The notes below the pieces were generated by a model. The model saw only the letters and a list, made by a program, of their open reading frames with translations, was not told the origin of the DNA and made no database searches. DNA of 64,000 bases from NCBI RefSeq assembly GCF_007665395.1, contig NZ_VDND01000002.1, positions 434,001 to 498,000 on the forward strand, in the 5' to 3' direction. A program made the translations under genes and the position numbers. The stretch comes from Pseudomonas oryzihabitans. Its GTDB lineage: Bacteria > Pseudomonadota > Gammaproteobacteria > Pseudomonadales > Pseudomonadaceae. This document shows positions 45,678 to 53,822 of the stretch, in pieces; within the stretch, counting starts at the first letter, position 1, and every line of letters begins with the position of its first letter.

Positions 45678-46541
45678 TCAAAAAACGTGGACGTAGCGCA
45701 GGTTCATCCGGAAGTCCTCGCGGAAGCCGTTGTCGACCGCCAGGTCGCGCCCCAGCTGGAGCTGCACCTGGTCGGTGGCGGTGAGGAAGGTCGTGGCGGT
45801 GACGCGGAAATTGGTGGTCTTGGTGCGGTCGTCCTGGGCGACCCCATCGACTCGGTTTTCACCGCCCCAGTTGTGGCCGACGCCGAGCCCGAAGCTGGTG
45901 CGCGCATCGAGCTGATAACGGCCCATGAGCTGGACGGCATAGGACGTGTCCTGCTCGCGCCGCACGCCTGAAGGGCCATAGTCGTCGTTGTCGCCATACC
46001 AGATGACGTCCCCGAGCAGGTCCAGCGCCCACCTATCATTGAAATGCTTGACGTAGGCGGCCTGCAGATCGAGCTTCCAGCGGTTCTCGCCGAGGTTGAG
46101 CGCCTCGTCGCGGTCATAGCTGCCGGTGGGGGCGTAGAGATAGGGCGTGATGGCGAGGATGTCGCGCGCCGGGTTGAGCCGCCAGCGCAGCGGCGCGGCC
46201 AAGATGAGGTCGCCGGTGCCACTGGCGCTGCCGAGGGCCGCGACATCGCCGCTGGCGTCCAGATGGCCAAAGGGCAACAGCACCTGGGGATCCAGGGTGA
46301 CGGTATCGCTCAGCCCGAGCACATGGACCAGCCGCAGGATGCCAATGTCCGAGGTCAGTCGGGCATCGGACTTGACCTGGTGACCCTTGGCATAGAGGCG
46401 GTCGGTGGTCGCGTGCTGGTAATAGAGCACCCCCAGGTTGGTACCGGCCGGGAGCTGTTCGTAGTCACCGGGTGCCACCTCGAGGGCCTGGGCTTGGCCG
46501 GCGAGCAGCAGCGCCAGCGGCGCATAGCGGAGCGTCTTCAT
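45678..46541 (-). CDS. MetA-pathway/phenol-degradation type outer-membrane channel
   Basis: A 287-residue protein with signal peptide (MKTLRYAPLALLLAGQAQA) and alternating beta-strand pattern ending in aromatic Phe (LRYVHVF), as in outer-membrane barrels of the Phenol_MetA_deg family (SphA-like). Strand segments such as TLDPQVLLPFG, ITPYLYAPTGSYD and KLDLQAAYVKHF fit the family. Relatives are encoded in catabolic clusters and thought to admit hydrophobic substrates. It lies 45 bases downstream of aldoxime dehydratase in the same operon, suggesting uptake of aldoximes or nitriles. Confidence 0.83.
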   Translation of the reverse strand: MKTLRYAPLALLLAGQAQALEVAPGDYEQLPAGTNLGVLYYQHATTDRLYAKGHQVKSDARLTSDIGILRLVHVLGLSDTVTLDPQVLLPFGHLDASGDVAALGSASGTGDLILAAPLRWRLNPARDILAITPYLYAPTGSYDRDEALNLGENRWKLDLQAAYVKHFNDRWALDLLGDVIWYGDNDDYGPSGVRREQDTSYAVQLMGRYQLDARTSFGLGVGHNWGGENRVDGVAQDDRTKTTNFRVTATTFLTATDQVQLQLGRDLAVDNGFREDFRMNLRYVHVF

Positions 46542-46586
46542 GGTGGAAGGTCCTTTTCGATGAGAGGGCGGGCGCCAGGAGGGGCT

Positions 46587-47642
46587 TCAGGCCGATAGAG
46601 GACGCGCGTCGCGCAGCATTCCCGTGGCGGGGTGGCAGTTGATGTATTCGAATTGTTGGCTGTTGCCGTCCGCGACCGACACCTCGTGGTACAGCCGTAG
46701 CTTGGAAAGGCCGCCGATCACCCGGAAGAAGGTGGTGAAGATGCGCAGGTGCGTGGGATGGGATTCCGCCCAGCGCTCCAGCCTGTCCAGCGAGCGCCAG
46801 TGGCCGATGTCGTAGGCGATGTCCAGCAGGTTGCCGTCCAGGTCGATGTTGCGGACGAACCTGTTGCTGTAGCAGCCGAGCGGCTGACCTTCATCGCGCA
46901 GGAAATCCATGCCCGCCTGCAGCGGTGGCAGTAGCTCGTTGAAGTAGATATCGCGCTCCTCCTGGCCGGCTTCGACCCAGTCCTGGCCGGAGCGGATCAG
47001 CGTCAGGTTGTCATGGCCGCGGATCACCACCCGCCCGCCCTGCTGCGGATCGCCGGCAATCACCTGGAGCTCGGTGTCAGGCTGCAGCCGGCTGGTCTGG
47101 GAGACGGGAATGCGATCCCGCACCGAGCCCCAGTAGCCATGCTCCTGGATGTCACCGCTGATGCCATCCATCAGGGCGCCGACTCCGGGTAGCGCCTCGG
47201 TGAAGGCGTACAGCGTCTCGAATTGCTCGGCGCGCGGTGCTATCACCTCGCGGAAGTAACCCAGGTCTTCCTGCAGGCGGGCGTCGGCCGCCCACCAGTC
47301 GGCGACCTCAGGCGAACGCAACCAGCGACAGTAGGCGGCGGGATCACGCCAGTAACCCACCACGATGAAGTTGCCGTAGCCCTGGGCATCTTCGTGGTAG
47401 GTCAGGTCGTGATTGCCGGGGCCGTCGACCCCCGCGAAGCTGGCGACCAGGGTCCGCAACGCCAGCAGCGCTGCCGCGCGCCGCTCCTGGCGGAATTGCA
47501 CGCCGAGGTAGGCCATCACCACCTGCGTCAGGTCTTCGTTGGCGCGGGCGACGAACATCGGGAAGGGCGGTTCGTACTCGTCATGCACGCGGCGACTCAG
47601 GGTACGGGGGCATTGCAGGTGCTTGGCGATGGCGGATTCCAT
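46587..47642 (-). CDS. oxd: Aldoxime dehydratase (heme-dependent)
   Basis: A 351-residue aldoxime dehydratase, colinear with OxdA of P. chlororaphis and OxdRE. It converts aldoximes to nitriles using ferrous heme. The heme-ligand His298 (SHPTHLRIF) and catalytic Arg177, Ser218 (LIRSGQDW) and His319 (RLYHEVSV) are all present, each one position before the published numbering of the family. It begins MESAIAKHLQCPRTLSRRV. GAGGAG lies 5 bases upstream of the ATG. A 50-codon ORF precedes it and the putative outer-membrane channel gene follows. Confidence 0.95.
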   Translation of the reverse strand: MESAIAKHLQCPRTLSRRVHDEYEPPFPMFVARANEDLTQVVMAYLGVQFRQERRAAALLALRTLVASFAGVDGPGNHDLTYHEDAQGYGNFIVVGYWRDPAAYCRWLRSPEVADWWAADARLQEDLGYFREVIAPRAEQFETLYAFTEALPGVGALMDGISGDIQEHGYWGSVRDRIPVSQTSRLQPDTELQVIAGDPQQGGRVVIRGHDNLTLIRSGQDWVEAGQEERDIYFNELLPPLQAGMDFLRDEGQPLGCYSNRFVRNIDLDGNLLDIAYDIGHWRSLDRLERWAESHPTHLRIFTTFFRVIGGLSKLRLYHEVSVADGNSQQFEYINCHPATGMLRDARPLSA

Positions 47643-47675
47643 GGTGATCTCCTCGACACACGGCGGGATAGGCTG

Positions 47676-47828
47676 TTACCGACGAACCCTGGCCCGGCTG
47701 CTCAGGCGCAGCACCAGGTGCTGCCAGGCCGTTACGATCAGTAGCGCCATGGCTTCTTCAGCCACCAGCTCGCCGGGGTGGGCACTGGCCCATTCGGCGG
47801 TGGAAAGAGGGGAGACAGTGCTGATCAT
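47676..47828 (-). CDS. Possible 50-residue protein upstream of aldoxime dehydratase
   Basis: ATG at 47828 to TAA at 47676 encodes 50 residues (starting MISTVSPLSTAEWASAHPGE, ending SSRARVRR). It has a helical hydrophobic stretch (AMALLIVTAWQHLVLRL) with a basic tail, normal GC-rich codon use, and lies 33 bases before the oxd start. AGGT lies about 9 bases upstream of its ATG. I recognise no family. The position directly behind the conserved 21-bp repeats makes it the first gene of the oxd transcript if real; it may be a coupled leader, a chaperone-like small protein, or chance. Confidence 0.5.
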   Translation of the reverse strand: MISTVSPLSTAEWASAHPGELVAEEAMALLIVTAWQHLVLRLSSRARVRR

Positions 47829-48193
47829 CTCGATACCTGCGGGTCTAGGTTTCGCTGATGGCCAAGGTAAGGCGCAGCCGTCTGGAGCGGCTTGTTCCAG
47901 CAGGACAGGGGCTTGACTGGGAAGGACAGCGGCGGCGCTTGGCGGCGGCTTGCACCAGTGCGGATCGGCGCAGCGCTGCCACTGCCTTCATTGGGTGCAA
48001 GCTGGGCCGCGTTCCGCGACCTGTGCGCCCGGTGGCATATCCGCACGGCCACCGTCCTGCGTCCGGCAGGCGTGGCCAGTCGCCTGATGCCGCGGCCACC
48101 GCCATTCCGCCAGCCGCTCTAGCGCGCGGCTGGCATGGTTGTTGCCGTGCCTCGCCGTCATAGATCGGCGTTGATCCAGCGAGGGTGAGCACC
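47829..48193. other. 365-bp control region between oxd operon and AraC regulator
   Basis: Divergent intergenic region. It holds the tandem 21-bp repeats at 47888-47929. A plus-strand open frame crosses it but has no ribosome-binding site or recognisable product. No clear sigma-70 pair was found, which would suit an activator-dependent promoter. Confidence 0.6.
47888..47929 (-). promoter_or_regulatory. Two tandem 21-bp direct repeats upstream of the oxd operon
   Basis: Units 47888-47908 and 47909-47929 match at 14 of 21 positions, sharing GGCTTG-N9-GGACAG. The second unit is 20/21 identical to 45596-45616 in front of the hemoglobin-amidase operon. It lies 60-101 bases upstream of the 50-codon ORF start. 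A shared operator for the adjacent AraC-type regulator is the simplest reading. Confidence 0.7.
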
Positions 48194-49123
48194 ATGAGCA
48201 GCACGCGCTACTCCACTCGGGTCGTCGCTACGCAGCGGCGCTTCGACTACTGGAAGGAAGTGGTCTGCCGGCACTGCATCCCGGCCTCCAGTCGGCCCGA
48301 ATCCGGGTCGGACTTCGATGCGCAGCTGCAGGTCGTGTCCCTGGGCCTGCTGGACGTCTGTACGCTGTCCGCGCCGCTGCACCATTGGCGACGCAATGCC
48401 AACCACCTGCGCACCGGACCGGACGACGATCTCTGGCTCGGCTTCAGCCAAGGCGGTCACGGACAGCTGGAGCAGGGCGGACGGCAGGCTGTCCTGGCCC
48501 CGGATCGGCTGTTTCTCTACGATGCCGATCAGGCCTTCGATTTCAGCCTGAGTGGCAGTCACCGCCTGGTACGCATCCCGCGCTACCTGCTCAGCACCCG
48601 GCTACCCGGGGTGGAGCGGCTCACCGCCACCGTGCTCGACGAAGCCCGGCCGGGCATCGTGCCGTTGCGGGAGATGTTGCGGCAGGCCGCGGATGGCCTG
48701 CCGGCCTTGGCGGACGAGGCCTATTCCCTGCGTTTCTCCCAGACCCTGCTCGACCTGCTGGTGCTCAGCCTGGAACTGCAGGGCTCGGAGCGCGCCGTGG
48801 CCGAGCGGGATCTCTACCCGCGGCTGATGAACCATGTCCTGAGACACCTGAGCGATCCGCAGCTGAACCTGGAGAGCGTTGCCCAGGCGCATCACGTGTC
48901 CACCCGCACCGTGACCCGGGCCTTCGCCCGTCACCAGAAGACGCTGATGAGCGTGGTCCTGCAAGAGCGACTGCTGGCCAGCCGCCAGGCCATGGAGCAG
49001 GGGCGTTGCCGCAGCGTGTCCGAGGCGGCGCTGGATTTCGGCTTCTCCGATTTCTCGCATTTCAGCCGGGCCTTCCGCAAAGCCTTCGGCGTGGCGCCCC
49101 ACTCGCTGCTACAGCGGCACTGA
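48194..49123 (+). CDS. AraC/XylS-family regulator of the aldoxime-nitrile cluster (OxdR-like)
   Basis: A 309-residue regulator. The N-terminal domain (RRFDYWKEVVCRHCIPASSR; DDDLWLGFSQGGHGQLEQGG) is the AraC_binding_2 type typical of catabolic activators, and the C-terminal domain has NLESVAQAHHVSTRTVTRAF and SVSEAALDFGFSDFSHFSRAF. AraC-type regulators (OxdR) activate aldoxime dehydratase clusters in other Pseudomonas. It is divergent from oxd across the repeat-bearing control region. The ATG at 48194 follows GAGGGTGAG. Its 3' end overlaps the converging transporter gene by 15 bases. Confidence 0.85.
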   Translation: MSSTRYSTRVVATQRRFDYWKEVVCRHCIPASSRPESGSDFDAQLQVVSLGLLDVCTLSAPLHHWRRNANHLRTGPDDDLWLGFSQGGHGQLEQGGRQAVLAPDRLFLYDADQAFDFSLSGSHRLVRIPRYLLSTRLPGVERLTATVLDEARPGIVPLREMLRQAADGLPALADEAYSLRFSQTLLDLLVLSLELQGSERAVAERDLYPRLMNHVLRHLSDPQLNLESVAQAHHVSTRTVTRAFARHQKTLMSVVLQERLLASRQAMEQGRCRSVSEAALDFGFSDFSHFSRAFRKAFGVAPHSLLQRH

Positions 49124-49912
49124 GGCGCGTTCGGGCTCATCCAGCTGCCTGCCCGGCCGATAGGCCAGGTGATAGCCCAGGCCGACGAAGACCGCGCCGC
49201 CGACCAGGTTGCCGAGGAACACCGCGACCAGGTTGGGCAGCAGCTGCGCCCAGTCCAGGGTCCCGGCGAAGATGGCGGCCGGCAGGATGAACATGTTGGC
49301 CACCACGTGCTGGAAGCCGATGGCCACGAACGCCATGATCGGGAACCACATCGCCAGGATCTTGCCGGTCACGTCCTTGCCGGCGAAGGCTAGCCAGACG
49401 GCGAGGCACACCAGCCAGTTGCAACCGACCCCGGAAATGAACGCCTGCAGGAAGCTGGCCGCCACCTTGGCCTGGGCGATGGCCGTGGTCTTGGCCAGGA
49501 AGACGCCCTCGGTGAGACCCAGCAGATGCCCGAAGCAGTAGGCCACCGCCAGGGCGCCGCCCAGGTTGGCCAGGGTCACCCAGAAGAAGTTGCGCAGCAC
49601 CGCCAACAGGCCGATGCGCCGGGCGAACCAAGCCATGGGCAGCACCAGCATGTTGCCGGTGAGCAATTCACCGCCGGCCAGCACGGTGAGGATCAGGCCG
49701 AGCGGAAACACCATGGCCCCGAGCAGGGCGCTCAGCGAGCCCCAGTTGCCCGGCAGGGTGCCTATGACGTGGATGTCCAGCAGAAAGCCCAGGGAAATGA
49801 AGGCACCGGCGAGAAAGCCCAGTACCAGCAGGTTGGCAACCGACAGGCGACTCTTGGTCACGCCGGCCTGGACGGCCAGGAACGCGATTTCCTTGGGGGT
49901 GTTAAGTGACAT
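49109..49912 (-). CDS. Formate/nitrite transporter family protein
   Basis: A 267-residue FNT-family channel with about six transmembrane helices. Family signatures visible: NLLVLGFLAGAFISLGFLL, GGELLTGNMLVLPMAW and GVGCNWLVCLAVWLAFAGKD, then GFQHVVANMFILPAAIF with the conserved histidine of the pore. These proteins pass formate, nitrite or related small anions. It converges on the AraC gene at the edge of the nitrile cluster; nitrogen-related context does not prove a nitrite role. Confidence 0.87.
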   Translation of the reverse strand: MSLNTPKEIAFLAVQAGVTKSRLSVANLLVLGFLAGAFISLGFLLDIHVIGTLPGNWGSLSALLGAMVFPLGLILTVLAGGELLTGNMLVLPMAWFARRIGLLAVLRNFFWVTLANLGGALAVAYCFGHLLGLTEGVFLAKTTAIAQAKVAASFLQAFISGVGCNWLVCLAVWLAFAGKDVTGKILAMWFPIMAFVAIGFQHVVANMFILPAAIFAGTLDWAQLLPNLVAVFLGNLVGGAVFVGLGYHLAYRPGRQLDEPERASVPL

Positions 49913-50181
49913 GCTGACTCGGGGCGGGGAGGGACGCGCGGACTGTAAGAAGTTGTAACGACAGTCTCAAGGCGGAGTTGCCTATCAGTCTCATAGCCTG
50001 GTGCTATGGCGCACCCCGCCTGCCGCTGGTCGGCACGAATGCAAATTTCGTGACTCCATGGCTTTGCCCGGCGTAGGTTTGCGGCCACAATCTCGAAACT
50101 ACTTTAAGTTCACCTGCGCCGCCGGCTTTGGCTGGGGCGCCGCATTCACTCGTCCTCCGGCTCGCCGATGGGAAACTTTGC

Positions 50182-51027
50182 ATGAAGCTGATCAAATCCA
50201 CCACCCTCATTCTCTGCATGGGCGTCTCTGCCTGCAGCTCCTTCCAGGGCACTGGCGACCAAGCCGCCGCGCCCGCCAAGCCGGGCAACGCCCAGGCCAG
50301 CACCACCACCAGTGGCAGCCACTGGTGGTGGCCGTTCGGCGGCAGTGACAAGGCGGCCGAGCCGGTCAAGCCGGTGGTCAAGGCTGCTGAGCCCAAGGCC
50401 GAGGCCAAGGTCGCGGCGAAGGCGCCGGCGGCCAAACCGGAGCAGGCCGCTGCGGCCGGTGAGAAAGCCAGTCACTGGTGGTGGCCCTTCGGTGGCGAAG
50501 ACGCCAAGCCCGTCGCCCAGGCCGAGGTGCTCAAGCCGGTACCGGTCAAGGTCAGCAAGGCCTGGCTGGACGAGCACGAGCAGAAGCTGCGCGTCGCCGT
50601 CGCCGGCAGCAACGTCAAGGTCGAGCGCCGCGACGATGCGCTGGTGCTGGTGACCCCCGTGGACGGCTCCTTCAATCCGGATCGCGCCGAGATGCTGCTG
50701 CCGGTGATGCTCGGCCCGCTGTCCCGTTCGGCCAAGTCGGTCAGCGTGGACGACGACAGCGCCGTCATCGTGCTCGGCTTCAGCGACAGCACCGGGGCCG
50801 CCGCCCTCAACGACAAGATCAGCCTGCAGCGTGCCCAGGCCGTGGCGGCGATCTTCCGTCTCAGCGGCTACAGCGGCAATCGCCTGATCGTGCGTGGCCT
50901 GGCCGCCGCCCATCCGCGTGCCGACAACGCCACCGCCGCCGGCCGCGCCGCCAATCGCCGCGTCGAGGTGCTGATCCAGCCGCGCGCTACCGTATTGGCG
51001 AGCCTGCAGTCCCTGGCCGCACGCTAG
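50182..51027 (+). CDS. OmpA-like lipoprotein with duplicated SHWWWPFGG motif
   Basis: A 281-residue lipoprotein (lipobox GVSAC, Cys18). The Ala/Lys/Pro-rich linker contains two exact copies of SHWWWPFGG (46-54 and 97-105), each followed by an acidic residue pair. A small domain precedes the C-terminal OmpA-like domain (VSVDDDSAVIVLGFSDSTGA; RAQAVAAIFRLSGY; GRAANRRVEVLIQPR). The linker should cross the periplasm, with the tryptophan motifs perhaps binding membrane or a partner. A comparable OmpA gene sits beside pdxH in other Pseudomonas. Confidence 0.85.
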   Translation: MKLIKSTTLILCMGVSACSSFQGTGDQAAAPAKPGNAQASTTTSGSHWWWPFGGSDKAAEPVKPVVKAAEPKAEAKVAAKAPAAKPEQAAAAGEKASHWWWPFGGEDAKPVAQAEVLKPVPVKVSKAWLDEHEQKLRVAVAGSNVKVERRDDALVLVTPVDGSFNPDRAEMLLPVMLGPLSRSAKSVSVDDDSAVIVLGFSDSTGAAALNDKISLQRAQAVAAIFRLSGYSGNRLIVRGLAAAHPRADNATAAGRAANRRVEVLIQPRATVLASLQSLAAR

Positions 51028-51109
51028 GTCCGCAAAGCTTGTCCTGAAGCAGGCGACCGGGGCGGGACTTGGTTAAGCTAGGTGGATACCGACCTAGCAG
51101 GAGACCTCC

Positions 51110-51757
51110 ATGTCACCGTCCCTCGCCGATATGCGTCGCGACTACACCCGCGACGGCCTGACCGAAGCCCAGGCGCCCGCCGATCCCTATGCTCTCTTCG
51201 GCCAGTGGTTCGAGGAGGCGGTACGCACCGAGCAGCCTCCGGTCGAAGCCAACGCCTGCTGGCTGGCCACCGTCGATGGCGAAGGCCAGCCCCATTGCCG
51301 CGTGCTGCTGCTCAAGGGCGTCGATGCCCAGGGCTTCGTCTTCTACACCAACTACGACAGCGCCAAGGGCCGGCAACTGGCCAGCCAGCCGCGGGCGGCC
51401 ATGACCTTCTTCTGGCCGGCGCTGGAACGCCAGGTGCGCATCGAAGGCCTGGTGGAGCAGGTATCCGCCGAAGAGTCCGACGCCTACTACCGGGTCCGCC
51501 CGCTGGGTAGCCGCCTGGGCGCCTGGGCGTCGCCGCAGAGCCAGGCCATTGCCGATCGCCATGAGCTGGAGCAGCGCCTGGCCGAGGTGCAGCAGCGTTT
51601 CGCTAGCGGCGAACCCAGCCGGCCGCCGTTCTGGGGCGGCTACCGCCTCAAGCCGCAACGCATCGAGTTCTGGCAGGGCCGTTCCAGCCGCCTGCACGAC
51701 CGCCTCGACTACCAGCGCGGCGAGGGTGGTTGGCAGCGTCAGCGCCTGGCGCCTTAA
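51110..51757 (+). CDS. pdxH: Pyridoxamine/pyridoxine 5'-phosphate oxidase
   Basis: A 215-residue FMN oxidase making pyridoxal 5'-phosphate in the last step of vitamin B6 synthesis and salvage. Family segments are [61 protein letters not shown] and the C-terminal [20 protein letters not shown] then RLHDRLDY. Length and order are normal. AGGAG lies 6 bases upstream of the ATG. Confidence 0.95.
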   Translation: MSPSLADMRRDYTRDGLTEAQAPADPYALFGQWFEEAVRTEQPPVEANACWLATVDGEGQPHCRVLLLKGVDAQGFVFYTNYDSAKGRQLASQPRAAMTFFWPALERQVRIEGLVEQVSAEESDAYYRVRPLGSRLGAWASPQSQAIADRHELEQRLAEVQQRFASGEPSRPPFWGGYRLKPQRIEFWQGRSSRLHDRLDYQRGEGGWQRQRLAP

Positions 51758-51890
51758 GGCGTTCGCAAGGTATCGTCCCTACAGTCGCCAGAAACCTCTC
51801 CGGATGCCCTGGGTCAAGCGTAAAGGCGATCCACGTCCTGAGGTCTGCCCGGTATCGTCCCCGTCTTTCAACTGCCTTCGGAGTAGCTCC

Positions 51891-52355
51891 ATGAACAGAA
51901 TCCTCCAGCTCGCCGCCTCCCTGACCGCCGTCGCCCTGCTGGCGGGCTGCGCATCGGATCAGTCCGGCGACGTCTATTCGCGCGACGAAGCCCGCCAGGT
52001 ACAGACCGTCCGCACCGGCACCATCACCGCCCTGCGCCCGGTCACCATCGAAGGCACCAAGTCGCCGGTCGGTGCCGGTGCCGGCGCCGTCGTGGGCGGC
52101 ATCGGCGGCAGCGCCATCGGCGGTGGCCGGGGCAGCTTCGTCACCGCCATCATCGGCGCGGTGGCCGGCGGCCTGCTGGGCGCGGCGACCGAGGAAGGCT
52201 TCACCAAGGCCAACGGCGTCGAGATCACCGTGAAGGAAGACGACGGCGGCACCCGTGCCTATGTGCAGGCGGTCAACAAGGGCGAGATCTTCCGGGTCGG
52301 CGAGCGCGTGCGCATCCTGACCGTCAACGGTACCAGCCGCGTCGCTCCCAACTGA
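51891..52355 (+). CDS. slyB: Glycine-zipper outer-membrane lipoprotein (SlyB-like)
   Basis: A 154-residue lipoprotein with lipobox LLAGC (Cys20), the VQTVRTGTITALRPVTIEG segment typical of SlyB/Pcp proteins, a glycine-zipper hairpin (about 62-100, GAGAGAVVGGIGGSAIGGG and AIIGAVAGGLLGAATEE) and a C-terminal beta domain. SlyB-type lipoproteins stabilise the outer membrane under cation stress. A strong hairpin follows the gene. Confidence 0.85.
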   Translation: MNRILQLAASLTAVALLAGCASDQSGDVYSRDEARQVQTVRTGTITALRPVTIEGTKSPVGAGAGAVVGGIGGSAIGGGRGSFVTAIIGAVAGGLLGAATEEGFTKANGVEITVKEDDGGTRAYVQAVNKGEIFRVGERVRILTVNGTSRVAPN

Positions 52356-52397
52356 TCCGGCGGACCTGGCCAAAGGTACGGTCAAACCCTTCCAGAG

Positions 52398-52448
52398 CGG
52401 GTGTCCGAATCGCTAGACTGCGAGTCGGACACCCGTTTGCGTTTTCGC
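52398..52448 (+). terminator. Hairpin terminator after the SlyB-like gene
   Basis: Arms CGGGTGTCCGA (52398-52408) and TCGGACACCCG (52425-52435) pair perfectly; inner TCGC/GCGA extends the stem past one mismatch to a 6-base loop. TTTGCGTTTTCG follows. Confidence 0.75.
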
Positions 52449-52459
52449 CCGTAAATAGT

Positions 52460-52501
52460 TGTCGCCTGGGCGCAAGGCCAGTCGCATGGCGCGTCCTACA
52501 A
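52460..52501 (+). promoter_or_regulatory. Putative ArgR operator upstream of aruC
   Basis: TGTCGCCTGGGCGCAA (52460-52475) fits the Pseudomonas ArgR half-site TGTCGC-N8-AA, and a second AGTCGC begins 20 bases later (52480), as in two-half-site ArgR operators of arginine-inducible aru genes. It lies 40-80 bases upstream of the aruC start. Confidence 0.6.
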
Positions 52502-52539
52502 TCCCTTCAGTCACCGCCGTGCTCGGCAGGAGAAACCCG

Positions 52540-53760
52540 ATGTCCGCTTCTCAATCCACTGTGCAACGCGCCGCCTTCGACGAGGTGATGGTTCCGACCT
52601 ACGCCCCTGCCGCGTTCATTCCGGTGCGAGGAGAGGGCTCCCGCGTCTGGGATCAGGCCGGGCGCGAGTACGTCGATTTCGCCGGCGGCATCGCCGTCAG
52701 TGCCCTCGGCCACGGCCATCCGGCGCTGATCCAGGCGCTGACCGAGCAGGCCGGCAAGCTCTGGCACGTCTCCAACATCTACACCAACGAGCCGGCCCTG
52801 CGCCTGGCGCGCAAGCTGGTGGACCATACCTTCGCCGACCGGGTGTTCTTCGCCAACTCCGGTGCCGAGGCGAACGAGGCCGCCTGCAAGCTGGCCCGTC
52901 GCTACGGTCACGACGTCAGCGGTGGCAGCCGCTACGAGATCGTCGCCGCCACCAACAGCTTCCACGGCCGTACCCTGTTCACCGTCAGCGTCGGGGGCCA
53001 GCCCAAGTATTCCGATGGCTTCGGTCCCAAGATCGAAGGCATCCGCCACGTACCCTACAACGACCTGGCCGCCCTCGAAGCCGTGGTGTCGGACAAGACC
53101 TGCGCGGTCATCCTCGAGCCCATCCAGGGTGAGGGTGGGGTGCTGCCGGCCGACCAGGCCTACCTCGAAGGCGCCCGTCGCCTGTGCGACGCCCATGGCG
53201 CGCTGCTGATCTTCGACGAGGTACAGAGCGGCGTGGGCCGTAGCGGCCACCTCTATGCCTACCAGCACTACGGCGTGGTGCCGGATGTGCTCACCACCGC
53301 CAAGAGCATCGGCGGCGGCTTCCCGCTGGCGGCGATGCTGACCACCGACAAGCTCGCCCAACACTTCAGCGCGGGCGTCCACGGCAGCACCTACGGCGGC
53401 AACCCGCTGGGCTGCGCCGTGGGTGCCGCGCTGCTGGACATCGTCGCCACGCCGGAAGCCCTGGCCGGCGTCGCGGCCCGTCACCAGCGCTTCGTCGCCG
53501 GTCTGGAGCAGCTCAACGCCCGCTATGGCCTGTTCCAGCAGATCCGCGGCCTGGGCCTGCTGATCGGTGCCGTGCTCAACGACAGCTGGAAGGGCCGGGC
53601 CAAGGACATAGTCACCGCCGCCAACGAGGAAGGCCTGATGATCCTGCAGGCCGGTCCGGACGTGCTGCGCCTGGCGCCGAGCCTGATCATTCCCGAGGCC
53701 GACATCGACGAAGGCCTGGCACGGCTGGATCGCGCCCTGGCGCGCCTGACCCAAGGCTAA
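52540..53760 (+). CDS. aruC: Succinylornithine / acetylornithine aminotransferase
   Basis: A 406-residue PLP class-III aminotransferase. [55 protein letters not shown] and the PLP lysine Lys255 (TTAKSIGGG) are present. As first gene of the arginine succinyltransferase operon it converts N2-succinylornithine to succinylglutamate semialdehyde; in Pseudomonas the same enzyme also serves arginine synthesis as acetylornithine aminotransferase. The ATG at 52540 has AGGAG 7 bases upstream. A candidate ArgR site precedes it. Confidence 0.94.
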   Translation: MSASQSTVQRAAFDEVMVPTYAPAAFIPVRGEGSRVWDQAGREYVDFAGGIAVSALGHGHPALIQALTEQAGKLWHVSNIYTNEPALRLARKLVDHTFADRVFFANSGAEANEAACKLARRYGHDVSGGSRYEIVAATNSFHGRTLFTVSVGGQPKYSDGFGPKIEGIRHVPYNDLAALEAVVSDKTCAVILEPIQGEGGVLPADQAYLEGARRLCDAHGALLIFDEVQSGVGRSGHLYAYQHYGVVPDVLTTAKSIGGGFPLAAMLTTDKLAQHFSAGVHGSTYGGNPLGCAVGAALLDIVATPEALAGVAARHQRFVAGLEQLNARYGLFQQIRGLGLLIGAVLNDSWKGRAKDIVTAANEEGLMILQAGPDVLRLAPSLIIPEADIDEGLARLDRALARLTQG

Positions 53761-53822
53761 TCTCCGGACGCGGGACGCGTACCGCTGGCATCCAGGGATG
53801 GATCCGTACACAAGGAGTTCTC

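Noticed and set aside
47858..48163. Plus-strand 101-codon frame in the oxd/regulator control region
   Set aside because: No ribosome-binding site, Arg/Ala-rich composition, and it covers the conserved 21-bp repeats on which an operator role fits better.
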